DNA from: Octadecabacter sp. B2R22
Lineage (GTDB): Bacteria; Pseudomonadota; Alphaproteobacteria; Rhodobacterales; Rhodobacteraceae
Direction: 5' to 3'
Length of the DNA: 64,000 nucleotides
Assembly (NCBI RefSeq): GCF_018861045.1
Contig: NZ_JAHKQJ010000005.1
Span: forward strand, 372,001-436,000
This document shows positions 17,744 through 26,546 of this stretch, piece after piece. Position 1 is the first letter of the stretch; every line of letters begins with the position of its first letter. The position numbers and the translations under genes were made by a program. A model generated the notes under the pieces. It made no database searches, was not told the origin of the DNA, and was given only the letters and a program-made list of their open reading frames with translations.

Positions 17744-19090
17744 CTAGTCGAGCGCCTTGTGCGAAATTTCCGACCCTTCGATCATCTTCACTTCGCGTTG
17801 GGGGAATGGAATCGAAATACCGTTGTCCGCGAAGGCATCCCAAAGCGCGAGGTACACATTGCCGCGTATGTTCGTCAGCCCGCCGGTGGGGTCTTTGATC
17901 CAGAACCGCAGGATGTAATCCACCGAGGAGTCACCAAATCCAACGATGTGGCAAACGGGGGGCCTGAACTCGAGGACACGATCAACGGCGGAGGCCGCTT
18001 CGATTGCCAGTTTGCGCACTTGGCGCGGGTTGTCGCCGTATGCGGTGCCAAAATAGATATCCAAGCGTACGTAGTCGTTGGAGTGGGACCAGTTCACCAC
18101 TTGGGTCGTAATCAAGTCTTCGTTCGGGATCAGATATTCGCGCCCGTCCCGCGTCGTGATCGACACGTATCGCGCACCCAAAGAATTGATCCAGCCAAAG
18201 GTCTCGCCGACCGTGATGACATCCCCGGGTTTGATGGATTTATCCAGCAGGATGATGATGCCGCTCACAAGGTTCGAGACGACTTTTTGCAGGCCGAAAC
18301 CAAGGCCCACACCAATCGCACCGGACAGTACGGCAAGCCCTGTAAGGTCAAAGCCGACAGCACGTAGCCCAATAAAGAACGCCGCACCGTAAAGAACGAC
18401 CTGCAAGAACTTGACGACAAGCACCCGCATGGACGGGCTGATGTCTTCGTTCGTTTGGATCCGATGTGCCGTTTGTTTGGACACGAACCGTGCGGCCATA
18501 AAAAAGACCGACAGAATGAATACACCCTGCAGGACGAGCCAGATCGAAAGGCGGGCATCCCCGACCTCAATCGCGGCGGCGTCGAGGATACCGACGGTTT
18601 GGTCCGTCAGTCCGACAATGCGCAGTGTCACCCAGATCCAAGCACCAAAACGAACGATCGAGCGTAAGAACGGGTTGCTAATAAGCCGCGTTGCAAAGAC
18701 CACAATCAGCCACGCCAAGGCGAGGTTCGCTGCAATGCCAATCAGGTAGGATCGCGAATTCCACGTAAATTCGCGCATTGCGAACAAGACCAGCCAGATC
18801 AGCACAACAAAACAAATGCCGCGTAGACGTTTGTGGACGACCAACAACCAACGCAGGCGCCATTTGGGCCAACCTTCACGGGTCCGCATCCAGTTATGGA
18901 GCCGTGGCGCTAAAAACTTACTGGTCAGGTGCGCAATGATATAGACGACAATAATGATGCCGATTTGGTAGGCATTCCACGGGCGCAAAAGGCTTTCGCC
19001 GAAATTTAGGGCTTGCCCCCAAACGCCCTGACCAATCTCGGCGATCTCTGCGGCTTGTTGCGCAAGATCGTTCGTTTCGTCTTGTTCCAT
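17744..19090 (-). CDS. Mechanosensitive ion channel, MscS family
   Basis: 448 residues with a short acidic N-terminus and about six hydrophobic segments before the pore. The pore helix and upper beta domain are recognisable: GAIGVGLGFGLQKVVSNLVSG (read as VGLGFGLQKVVSN), then KSIKPGDVITV and GWINSLGARYVSITTRDGREYLIPN. It is longer than E. coli MscS (286) and nearer to YnaI/YbdG-like members with extra N-terminal helices. It protects against osmotic downshock or acts as a gated solute pore in the inner membrane. No operon partner is evident. Confidence 0.92.
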   Translation of the reverse strand: MEQDETNDLAQQAAEIAEIGQGVWGQALNFGESLLRPWNAYQIGIIIVVYIIAHLTSKFLAPRLHNWMRTREGWPKWRLRWLLVVHKRLRGICFVVLIWLVLFAMREFTWNSRSYLIGIAANLALAWLIVVFATRLISNPFLRSIVRFGAWIWVTLRIVGLTDQTVGILDAAAIEVGDARLSIWLVLQGVFILSVFFMAARFVSKQTAHRIQTNEDISPSMRVLVVKFLQVVLYGAAFFIGLRAVGFDLTGLAVLSGAIGVGLGFGLQKVVSNLVSGIIILLDKSIKPGDVITVGETFGWINSLGARYVSITTRDGREYLIPNEDLITTQVVNWSHSNDYVRLDIYFGTAYGDNPRQVRKLAIEAASAVDRVLEFRPPVCHIVGFGDSSVDYILRFWIKDPTGGLTNIRGNVYLALWDAFADNGISIPFPQREVKMIEGSEISHKALD

Positions 19091-19197
19091 ACCGCCTCCT
19101 CATCGCGAAACATCGCGCCCTCGGTTCTACTCTAGAACACGCGATGCCAATCGCCAATGCACCGCGAACTGGGCGCGCCTTTATTGGTGTCGGTGCC

Positions 19198-20580
19198 CTA
19201 TGGCACCCAAAGTGCCGTATCGGGGTGGAATTGGGACCACGCGAACCAGAAAGCCTGGTGGCTGCCAAGATCGGACCCATCCGCATCAACCGCGCGAATG
19301 CCGCCTGCATCTAGTTCCAGTCGAACATTTTCATACGCAATGTCTGCGCCACTGCGCAGGGCCAATAATGCTGGCCCACGCGGGAAGGCAACAGGTTCAC
19401 CGCTGGCGGTTACCACGCCGATAATGTCGTCTTGAACACCGAGGCGCGGGTCTACGTCACCCACAGGGAAAATCGGACCATTGGCGTCACGTCCGTTGCG
19501 GAAATCAAAGTCGCGCCCCAAGGCCAGTTCTTCGATCAACACAGTGGTTTCAGGATGCTCGGCTTTCCAAGTACCCCAATCGGTCGTGATCACGGTCGCC
19601 TGTTCCAGTTGCAGCCCGATATCATTTAGGGGGCCGGTCAAGGCTGTGCCAAGAAACGTGTCGAACACGGAATAGGTGTTCACATCATACATCACCTTAT
19701 TGGACCTGATCAGCAGGCCCGACGTTCGTAAGACGGGCCGTTCAACACCAGCAGGCATTTGGTCAGTAAAGTAGGCCTGCGCCGCGCCGCACAAAGTACA
19801 ATATGGAATGCCGAGGTCTCGCCCGCCCAAGGTGTCGTTCACCATCTCGCGGACTTCCATGATTTGGCGCGGATAGGCGCGGTATTCACCGTTAATACCA
19901 ATGCCAAAAACGATGTCATCGTCGTCCAGCCACGTGGCGTCATCGGCGCTTTGAACTTCGGGATTGTCTGCAGCGGGGATGCAATTGCACAAGACATCTG
20001 TTTGGTCATAAACGCGGTCGTCGATCGGAACGCCGCCCCATGACACCAAGCGCCAGTCGATGTCGCCTTCAACGAAAATACCATCCCAGCCGTCTAGGAA
20101 GTGGGTAAAGATGGCGCGCTTATGGGGGAGGTAGCCGGGATAAGAGGGAATATCCCATGCGATTAAGTGGTCGGTAAGCTCGTGCCAGCGGTTGGGGGTT
20201 TCTAGGTCAATCTCCAGCAAACCTGCGGCTGTCTGCGCCAATGCGTCATCAAACGTCTGGCGCCACGTGAACCGCATCATATCGGTGATGATCCATGCCA
20301 AACGAGGGTCGCCCGACTGTGCGATCTGTTCAAGAGCGAGCGATTCTCGATTTCCCCATTCGCTTCGTGCGAGGCTGTCCACGAACACGATCTGCAATGC
20401 GTCCATGATATCTGGTGCAATGTCGCCGCTGGGAATCGCGGGGGGCGTGCCGTATTCTTGGGTAATGTAGGCTGGAAGCTGCGGTGTCTCTTGTGCGGCC
20501 ACGCTCTGGCCCATTCCGAACGTCACCAAGGCCGCAATGGTCAAAAGGCCCCGTATTGATCCTAAAGTCTGTCGTGTCAT
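19198..20580 (-). CDS. Exported DUF3179 domain protein
   Basis: 460 residues beginning with a Sec signal peptide (cleavage after VAAQ, about residue 30). The DUF3179 signature IPYCTLCGAAQAY lies near residue 258, and an N-terminal helical region (about 40-190) precedes it. The family is widespread and its biochemical role unknown; the CTLCG cysteine pair might bind metal or form a disulfide. An extra CNC near residue 199 is present. The gene is monocistronic or follows a doubtful 78-codon frame whose stop overlaps its start. Confidence 0.85.
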   Translation of the reverse strand: MTRQTLGSIRGLLTIAALVTFGMGQSVAAQETPQLPAYITQEYGTPPAIPSGDIAPDIMDALQIVFVDSLARSEWGNRESLALEQIAQSGDPRLAWIITDMMRFTWRQTFDDALAQTAAGLLEIDLETPNRWHELTDHLIAWDIPSYPGYLPHKRAIFTHFLDGWDGIFVEGDIDWRLVSWGGVPIDDRVYDQTDVLCNCIPAADNPEVQSADDATWLDDDDIVFGIGINGEYRAYPRQIMEVREMVNDTLGGRDLGIPYCTLCGAAQAYFTDQMPAGVERPVLRTSGLLIRSNKVMYDVNTYSVFDTFLGTALTGPLNDIGLQLEQATVITTDWGTWKAEHPETTVLIEELALGRDFDFRNGRDANGPIFPVGDVDPRLGVQDDIIGVVTASGEPVAFPRGPALLALRSGADIAYENVRLELDAGGIRAVDADGSDLGSHQAFWFAWSQFHPDTALWVP

Positions 20581-20813
20581 GGCAACGCCCTTCCCGCGAA
20601 ATTTCGACCACTGTCCGCGAGGCGGTCAGCGAGCGCCAATAACGTTTTCTCAGAAAATGGTGAGGTCCTTGCAATATCGGGGATTTCGGGATCACCCTTG
20701 CGGGATGTGGTTTCCGAGTATATCTGCACCCCATGACCCAAGTTTTCGACATGGATGACCGCGCGCGCCTGCCTTGGCGCTTTTATGGTGCAACTTGCAC
20801 TATTCTTGCTCAC
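20577..20813 (-). CDS. Doubtful 78-residue reading frame
   Basis: An ATG-initiated frame that ends in an ATGA overlap with the DUF3179 gene, the arrangement of coupled genes. Its C-terminal half (KTLLALADRLADSGRNFAGR) has protein-like helix periodicity; the N-terminal half does not look like any family. It fills most of the divergent gap before leuC, where promoters are expected. I list it for completeness. Confidence 0.2.
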   Translation of the reverse strand: MSKNSASCTIKAPRQARAVIHVENLGHGVQIYSETTSRKGDPEIPDIARTSPFSEKTLLALADRLADSGRNFAGRALP

Positions 20814-20888
20814 CTATGACGGCTCGCACGCCTTTGCGCGTGCCTGACTGAACACATTTTCCATCACCAACAGAACGGGAGAGGACAC
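20814..20888 (+). promoter_or_regulatory. leuC leader with small hairpin and 11-codon frame
   Basis: The gap 20581-20888 separates the DUF3179 gene from leuC. Just before leuC, GCACGC (20826-20831) can pair with GCGTGC (20838-20843), and a short frame from an ATG near 20816 runs 11 codons to a TGA. The frame contains a single leucine codon, so it does not look like a classic leucine attenuator. AGAACGGGAGAGGAC supplies the leuC ribosome site. Confidence 0.3.
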
Positions 20889-22295
20889 ATGTCCCCCAAA
20901 ACGCTTTACGATAAAATCTGGGATGCCCACGTGGCTGACGAATCCGATGACGGCACGTGCTTGCTGTATATCGACCGCCACTTGGTCCACGAAGTGACCA
21001 GCCCGCAGGCCTTTGAAGGTTTGCGCATGGCAGGTCGTTCAGTGCGCGCACCGGATAAAACCATTGCTGTGCCGGATCACAACGTTCCGACAACGCTGGA
21101 CCGCGCCAATGCTGAAACCATGACGGAAGACAGCCGAATTCAGGTCGAAGCTTTGGACACGAACGCCAAGGAATTCGGGATTCACTATTATCCTGTGTCT
21201 GATGTTCGTCAGGGCATCGTGCACATCGTTGGCCCTGAGCAGGGCTGGACATTGCCGGGCATGACTGTGGTGTGCGGTGACAGCCACACAGCGACTCACG
21301 GCGCGTTTGGTGCGCTGGCTCACGGTATCGGCACATCCGAGGTTGAGCACGTTCTGGCGACACAAACGTTGATCCAGAAGAAATCCAAGAACATGAAGGT
21401 CGAAATCACAGGCCACCTGAAACCAGGTGTGACGGCGAAAGACATTACCATGTCCGTAATTGGCAAAACCGGCACCGCTGGCGGCACTGGCTATGTGATC
21501 GAATATTGCGGTACGGCGATCCAAGATCTTTCTATGGAAGGTCGTATGACCGTTTGTAACATGGCCATCGAGGGCGGCGCACGGGCCGGCCTTATCGCGC
21601 CAGACCAGACAACTTATGACTACTGCAAAGGTCGTCCCCACGCACCTAAGGGCGCAGAATGGGAAGCGGCGCAGGCATACTGGGAAACGCTTTATTCCGA
21701 CGACGACGCAGAGTGGGACATGGTTGTGACGCTCAAGGGCGAAGACATCGCGCCATCCGTCACTTGGGGCACGTCCCCAGAAGACGTTCTGCCAATTGAC
21801 GCTGTCGTGCCTGACCCGTCTTCCTTTGAGGGCGGTAAGGTCGACGCGGCTGCACGCTCCATCGAGTACATGGGCCTGACAGCTGGTCAAAAACTGACAG
21901 ACATCGAAATCGACACGGTGTTTATCGGGTCCTGCACGAACGGGCGCATCGAAGATCTGCGCGCCGCTGCTGCAATCCTGAAAGGCAAGAAAGTCAAAGA
22001 CGGTTTGCGTGCAATGATCGTTCCTGGCTCTGGTCTTGTGCGGGCACAGGCCGAAGAAGAAGGCCTTGCGGACATCTTCAAGGACGCTGGTTTTGAATGG
22101 CGCATGGCCGGTTGTTCCATGTGTCTTGCGATGAACCCTGATCAGTTGGCGGAAGGCGAGCGTTGCGCATCAACGTCCAACCGTAACTTTGAAGGTCGCC
22201 AAGGCTACAAAGGCCGCACGCACCTTGTGTCTCCAGGGATGGCTGCTGCCGCGGCTCTGACTGGCAAACTCACTGATGTTCGGGACTTGATGTAA
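20889..22295 (+). CDS. leuC: 3-isopropylmalate dehydratase large subunit
   Basis: LeuC carries the 4Fe-4S cluster of isopropylmalate isomerase, which converts 2- to 3-isopropylmalate in leucine synthesis together with LeuD. The cluster cysteines are in [11 protein letters not shown] and [26 protein letters not shown] and the N-terminal [11 protein letters not shown] are family motifs. 468 residues is standard. Its TAA overlaps the ATG of the next frame by one base (TAATG), showing translational coupling with the unusual leuD-joined frame. Confidence 0.97.
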   Translation: MSPKTLYDKIWDAHVADESDDGTCLLYIDRHLVHEVTSPQAFEGLRMAGRSVRAPDKTIAVPDHNVPTTLDRANAETMTEDSRIQVEALDTNAKEFGIHYYPVSDVRQGIVHIVGPEQGWTLPGMTVVCGDSHTATHGAFGALAHGIGTSEVEHVLATQTLIQKKSKNMKVEITGHLKPGVTAKDITMSVIGKTGTAGGTGYVIEYCGTAIQDLSMEGRMTVCNMAIEGGARAGLIAPDQTTYDYCKGRPHAPKGAEWEAAQAYWETLYSDDDAEWDMVVTLKGEDIAPSVTWGTSPEDVLPIDAVVPDPSSFEGGKVDAAARSIEYMGLTAGQKLTDIEIDTVFIGSCTNGRIEDLRAAAAILKGKKVKDGLRAMIVPGSGLVRAQAEEEGLADIFKDAGFEWRMAGCSMCLAMNPDQLAEGERCASTSNRNFEGRQGYKGRTHLVSPGMAAAAALTGKLTDVRDLM

Positions 22296-22732
22296 TGAAC
22301 CTGAAGCGGCGCGGATTTTTGAGCATGTTAGGGGGCGCATTCGCGGCCCCGATGATGCCGTCCGTGTCATTGGCATCGGCGAGCAAGGCGGCCTATCCGG
22401 CATCAGCCCTGCACGCTGCTATCTATCATGCGCAAACGCGAGTTAACTTCTCTGTGTTTTCCTTGGCACAACAGTTGGGTCTGCAGCTTGGGCAGGCCGA
22501 ACAGCTGATGATAGATATGTCAGAGCGGGGCATTCTTGGCCCGATGCAAGGTACGACGCGGGCTGGGCGCTGGGCGCGCAGCCATGTGATGCGCCGCCCT
22601 GCAAGCCATGTGGTCGCAACCCAAAAGGTTGCATCCAAAGCCAGTAAACCTGCTGCCGCTTCGAAAGTTCAGAACACAGTCCCCACAGAAATTGAAGACC
22701 CAGAAACGGGTCCCGAAAATAGGACGACGACA
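22295..22732 (+). CDS. Tat-signal, winged-helix-like segment joined in frame to leuD
   Basis: Translation coupled to leuC (TAATG) gives 146 residues that run without a stop into leuD. The N-terminus [16 protein letters not shown] fits a twin-arginine signal. Residues about 42-95 ([15 protein letters not shown], then [13 protein letters not shown]) resemble by eye the winged-helix fold of the FtsK gamma domain. The part from 100 to 146 is Lys/Ala/Ser-rich and probably disordered. Two readings are possible: a separate small protein whose stop codon was lost, with leuD re-initiating at 22733, or a true fusion of 347 residues. I recognise no characterised relative, and a Tat signal on LeuD would make no biochemical sense. 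Confidence 0.6.
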
Positions 22733-23338
22733 ATGGAAAAATTCGACAAACATTCTGGTATCGCTGCGCCGATGCCGTTGGTGAACATCGACACGGATAT
22801 GATCATCCCGAAGGTGTTCTTGAAAACAATCAAACGGTCCGGCCTTGGTGTGAACCTCTTTGATGAGATGCGGTTTGACCGCGAAGGCAACGAAATTGCA
22901 GATTTCGTTTTGAATCAGGCAGCGTATCGCGAAGCCTCCGTTCTGGTGGCTGGCGATAACTTTGGGTGCGGGTCTTCCCGTGAACACGCGCCGTGGGCCA
23001 TTGCGGATTTCGGCATCCGCTGCGTAATCTCCACCAGCTTTGCTGACATCTTCTATAACAACTGCTTCAAGAACGGCATTTTGCCAATCGTGCTGCCAGA
23101 AGATCAGCGTGACGCCTTGATGAAGGACGCTGAGAAAGGTGCCAACGCACGTATCGAGATCGACCTTGAGGCGCAGACTGTGACATCTTCGGATGGTGAG
23201 GTGTTCAACTTCGAAGTTGATAGCTTCAAGAAACACTGCCTGATGAACGGTCTGGATGACATTGGCCTGACCATGGAAAAGGTCACCGCAATTGATGCGT
23301 TTGAAGCGCAGCACGCGACGGATCGTCCCTGGGTGTAA
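22733..23338 (+). CDS. leuD: 3-isopropylmalate dehydratase small subunit
   Basis: LeuD forms the swivel domain of isopropylmalate isomerase with LeuC. The 201 residues from the ATG at 22733 match the family length exactly, starting [20 protein letters not shown] and including [29 protein letters not shown] and [23 protein letters not shown] six bases before the ATG is a usable ribosome site, which supports independent initiation despite the open frame upstream. A strong terminator follows, so leuC and leuD form one operon; leuB is 4 kb further on. Confidence 0.96.
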   Translation: MEKFDKHSGIAAPMPLVNIDTDMIIPKVFLKTIKRSGLGVNLFDEMRFDREGNEIADFVLNQAAYREASVLVAGDNFGCGSSREHAPWAIADFGIRCVISTSFADIFYNNCFKNGILPIVLPEDQRDALMKDAEKGANARIEIDLEAQTVTSSDGEVFNFEVDSFKKHCLMNGLDDIGLTMEKVTAIDAFEAQHATDRPWV

Positions 23339-23373
23339 CGCCAAGATTGGCGACTTAGGCACTACAGTTTGAA

Positions 23374-23402
23374 GGGGCGCTCGATTCGAGCGCCCTTTTT
23401 TT
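23374..23402 (+). terminator. Intrinsic terminator of the leuCD operon
   Basis: GGGCGCTCGA and TCGAGCGCCC form an almost perfect stem followed by seven T residues. Confidence 0.9.
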
Positions 23403-23592
23403 CGTCTTAGCCCTTAAGTGGACGTTAACGGAAACTTGTGCTGCCTCGAGAGCAAAACCCCTACATCTAGACGGCACCGTTTCAATGCTACGGAATGGTT
23501 GCAATCTCGCACCAGTGTTGCCGCAAATTGGCCCTGATCTTTTTGCAAATTCAGTCAGTGACTTGCGGTGATAACTGAATGTGGGCAACATT

Positions 23593-24531
23593 ATGGCAAC
23601 TATGAGGCAACCTGCCGCAAATGAGCAGGATCAAAACGGGACAAGGGCGCGGCATCGTATCGCGACCGACCGAAATGAGGGTAAAAGGGCAGTGATTTCA
23701 CGGCTTTCAGGTGCTGTCTTTAGGGCAGCCTTAGTGATCGTTATGATCGCGATTCCATCTTTGATGCTAACGGGTACAACGACGGACACATCGTTGATTG
23801 TCACGCTCGTTTGTATTGTTTCGGGGATATTCGTCTTTGTTGAATACAACACAGTCTCCCCGAGCTTAATAGAATTCCGCGATGCGCCGCCGTTCAACCG
23901 CGTGCGTTTTTTGGGGCTTGGGACCACAGTCCTGACCCTGACCATCATCGCAAAGGGCTACACGCAACCAACCAATCTGACTTTGCTGTTTGAATTGGTC
24001 GGATCCAATCTCGCAGAGGCGATGGATTTCCCATACTCGCCCGTTCGCCTCGTGGTTCTCATGCTGCCTGCCGAAGCAAGTATTGAGCTCGCAAATCGCG
24101 TCCGCATAGCTGCCGGGCTAAGCTACTTGGTTTCTTTGCTGTCGCTGGCGTTCTTTGTTCTCGCGCTTCGTCTGAAAAACTGGCCTAATCAGCGCGGTGG
24201 ATTCAACGTTTGGACAAACCTGCCTACATTTGACCCGACAGCGGGTGGTGATGTGGTTCATCGGTTGGAACGGGATGGTCAAATGAACTTAATCTTTGGG
24301 TTCTTGCTGCCGTTTCTTATTCCTGCGTTTGTCAAACTGGCATCCGATGTGTTTAATCCGATCCAGCTACAAGACCCACACACGCTTATTTGGATGATGA
24401 CCGCATGGGCCTTTATTCCCGCCAGCTTGATCATGCGCGGTATTGCCATGCTTCGGGTCGGTCAGATGATCTCGTATCAGCGCGAAGTCGCATACATGGA
24501 CGCCAGCAACGAAGACGCTGCACACGCCTAA
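23593..24531 (+). CDS. Multi-pass membrane protein, unknown function
   Basis: About 312 residues. After a polar, Arg-rich N-terminus (1-40) come six or so hydrophobic helices (about 45-65, 72-90, 108-125, 175-200, 240-262, 270-295). No conserved catalytic motif is apparent and I do not recognise the family. GTG at 23581 and ATG at 23602 are alternative starts; none has a strong ribosome site. The following phosphatase-like gene begins about five bases after its stop, so they are probably co-transcribed. Confidence 0.7.
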   Translation: MATMRQPAANEQDQNGTRARHRIATDRNEGKRAVISRLSGAVFRAALVIVMIAIPSLMLTGTTTDTSLIVTLVCIVSGIFVFVEYNTVSPSLIEFRDAPPFNRVRFLGLGTTVLTLTIIAKGYTQPTNLTLLFELVGSNLAEAMDFPYSPVRLVVLMLPAEASIELANRVRIAAGLSYLVSLLSLAFFVLALRLKNWPNQRGGFNVWTNLPTFDPTAGGDVVHRLERDGQMNLIFGFLLPFLIPAFVKLASDVFNPIQLQDPHTLIWMMTAWAFIPASLIMRGIAMLRVGQMISYQREVAYMDASNEDAAHA

Positions 24532-24536
24532 CCTGT

Positions 24537-25622
24537 TTGGTGGTTGCCTGTTTGGCGCTACCAACTGTTGGCGCGGCGCAATCTGCTGATAGCATTCGCG
24601 TAGCAACTTTCGCAGCCCCCCTGAGTCGGGACGGTCCGGGTTTGTTGCTTCGCGATATCGTCCGAGGCGAAGACCCTGAAATCGATGCGATCTTGTCTGT
24701 GATCGATCAGGTCTCACCTGACATCTTGGTGCTTACCGATTTCGACTACGATGCCGGAAATGCCGCCTTGGCCGCGTTTTCGGGGCAGTTGTCCGAACCG
24801 TTTCCCTATCTCTTTTCAGCACGGCCAAATGCGGGTGTGCACACGGGATTGGACATTGATGGGGATGGGCGAACGGGAGACGCAAGAGACGGTCTTGGCT
24901 ATGGCCGCTTCCTTGGCGATGGCGGCATGGCTATCCTGTCTCGGCACGCTATCGCGACGGACGATATCCGCGATCTAACGGACCTGTTGTGGAGAGACGT
25001 GCCAAACGCCACATTGCCAACAATGAACGGAGAACCGTTCCCATCGCAACAGGTTCACGACATGCTTCCTGTTTCATCTACAGGGCACTGGATTGTACCA
25101 ATTCAAGTGGGGTCGCAGAGGATCAGCTTGTTGTCATTCGCAGCGACCGCACCAATTTTTGACGGACCGGAAGACTTCAATGGGCTGCGCAATCGAGACG
25201 AACTGCGGGTTATGGAAGCGGTGCTGGATGGCCAGATTGGCGATGTTCCTGAAACGCCAATCCTGATTGGAAACGTGAACGCTGAACCTTTTGATGGGGA
25301 AGGGGTGCGCAGCGGGATTGCAGGCGTTCTCGCGCGCGAGGACCTGCAAGATCCACACCCAGCGAGCGAGGGTGGCCATGATGCGGCGAACGAAGGGCAC
25401 CGTGGAAACCCTGCCTTAGACACGGCAGATTGGTCGGACGATGGGCCAGGAAATCTGAGGGTCTCATACGTATTGCCGTCTGCTGATGTGTCGGTTGTTG
25501 GCGCGGGCGTGTTCTGGCCCGCGCTTGATGATCCTCTTGCTAGCTTACTGGGCAGTGACGGCCTTGCCGCTGGCCCACACCACCTTGTCTGGGTCGATTT
25601 GGTGGCCGAGGGCCTGCCGTAA
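24537..25622 (+). CDS. Exported endonuclease/exonuclease/phosphatase-family protein
   Basis: About 361 residues of the EEP fold. Visible are IRVATFAAPL, the ILVLTDFDYD segment in the place of the usual LQE motif, GMAILSRHAI, and ILIGNVNAEPFDG in the place of GDFN. The N-terminus after the proposed start (LVVACLALPTVGAAQ) looks like a short export signal. The start is hard to place: TTG at 24537 and GTG at 24540 are the only initiators near the signal, while the open frame extends back into the preceding gene. Its last 78 bases overlap the convergent epimerase gene. The substrate is unknown. Confidence 0.75.
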   Translation: MVVACLALPTVGAAQSADSIRVATFAAPLSRDGPGLLLRDIVRGEDPEIDAILSVIDQVSPDILVLTDFDYDAGNAALAAFSGQLSEPFPYLFSARPNAGVHTGLDIDGDGRTGDARDGLGYGRFLGDGGMAILSRHAIATDDIRDLTDLLWRDVPNATLPTMNGEPFPSQQVHDMLPVSSTGHWIVPIQVGSQRISLLSFAATAPIFDGPEDFNGLRNRDELRVMEAVLDGQIGDVPETPILIGNVNAEPFDGEGVRSGIAGVLAREDLQDPHPASEGGHDAANEGHRGNPALDTADWSDDGPGNLRVSYVLPSADVSVVGAGVFWPALDDPLASLLGSDGLAAGPHHLVWVDLVAEGLP

Positions 25623-26456
25623 CGCTTCGTTCAGAGGTGTTAGGCCAACCTCTGGGCACAGTTCCATCTGCCTTTGGGCCGTCAAGAAATGTGGCTTTGA
25701 CCACAGGTATCTCATTTCGACAATCCCGCGTGCGACGGGCCAGACGGGCCGCAGCAATTGGATCGGCCACCACGCCATCTTCTTGGCGGTTACCGTTCGT
25801 CCAAGAAGGTCGCCAATGGCCGTTGCGAATTGTTCGGCGGTCAGCTCATAGCTTGGTGCGTTCACGTCTTCGAACTTGCCCAAAGAGGCGCGCTTATCGG
25901 CTAGGGCAACCATTGTTGCTGCGACATCTGGCAAGAAAGAATATGCCCGAGGACAATTCACTGGGCCCGGGGACGTGAAAACGCCCTTGGCGGCTTTCTT
26001 TGCCATGATCATGTCGAACCAATTTCCAGAGGCCCGAGTGTCGATATAATCGCCCGCTCGAACAACGATCGTTTGGATGTCGGCGGCGCGATAGGCGGCC
26101 TCCATGTCAATTCTGACTTTCCCCAACGGATTGTCGGCAAGCTGAGGGGTTTCGTGCCCAAACGCGGCTGGCGCCCTTTCGCCGTAGGTGTAAACGTTGC
26201 CAGGGATTATGACGGTTGCATTGCCTGCCTTTGCGACCTCGATAATGTTGGCCGTCATTTCCGGAACCTGTTCTTCCCATTCGTGATAAAGTGGGTTCCA
26301 CGCGTTCACGATGACAGATGCGCCCCAAGCCGCGTCCCACAACGTGTCTTTCTTGCGATCGAAACGGCGGACTTCCCATCCGGCCTCTTCAAAGGCTAGG
26401 GCGGCGTTGCGGCCCATTCTTCCGGTGGGGCCAAGTATGAGAACAGTGTTGTGCAT
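25545..26456 (-). CDS. NAD(P)-dependent epimerase/reductase, extended SDR
   Basis: 303 residues. The Rossmann motif GPTGRMG lies near residue 9, with VYTYGE in the position of the SDR active-site tyrosine region and VRAGDYID downstream. No canonical YXXXK pair is obvious, so it may belong to the atypical SDR group acting on NAD(P) as sensor or on small carbonyls. The ATG at 26456 has an AAAAGGAGA ribosome site; an upstream in-frame start at 26492 would remove it. It is divergent from a LysR gene and is the likely target of that regulator. Confidence 0.85.
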   Translation of the reverse strand: MHNTVLILGPTGRMGRNAALAFEEAGWEVRRFDRKKDTLWDAAWGASVIVNAWNPLYHEWEEQVPEMTANIIEVAKAGNATVIIPGNVYTYGERAPAAFGHETPQLADNPLGKVRIDMEAAYRAADIQTIVVRAGDYIDTRASGNWFDMIMAKKAAKGVFTSPGPVNCPRAYSFLPDVAATMVALADKRASLGKFEDVNAPSYELTAEQFATAIGDLLGRTVTAKKMAWWPIQLLRPVWPVARGIVEMRYLWSKPHFLTAQRQMELCPEVGLTPLNEALRQALGHQIDPDKVVWASGKAVTAQ

Positions 26457-26490
26457 GTTGTATCTCCTTTTGATGGTGACACAATTGTCC

Positions 26491-26546
26491 ATTCAGTTTT
26501 GGTTTTGAATTGCCAAAAAATGCAGGTCATGTATTCAATATTGAAT
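26491..26546. promoter_or_regulatory. Repeated ATTCA/TGAAT operator-like sites between epimerase and lysR
   Basis: Two inverted repeats of the same half site lie in the divergent gap: ATTCA-N10-TGAAT at 26491-26510 and the perfect palindrome ATTCAATATTGAAT at 26533-26546. The second runs into the first two bases of the lysR start codon. This fits an autoregulating LysR site controlling both genes. A third small palindrome, ACAATTGT, is at 26481-26488. Confidence 0.55.

Noticed and set aside
20814-20888. Leucine attenuator before leuC
   Set aside because: The 11-codon frame has one leucine codon only and the hairpin is not followed by a T tract.
21039-21890. 283-codon open frame opposite leuC
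   Set aside because: Shadow frame; leuC is unambiguous across the same bases.
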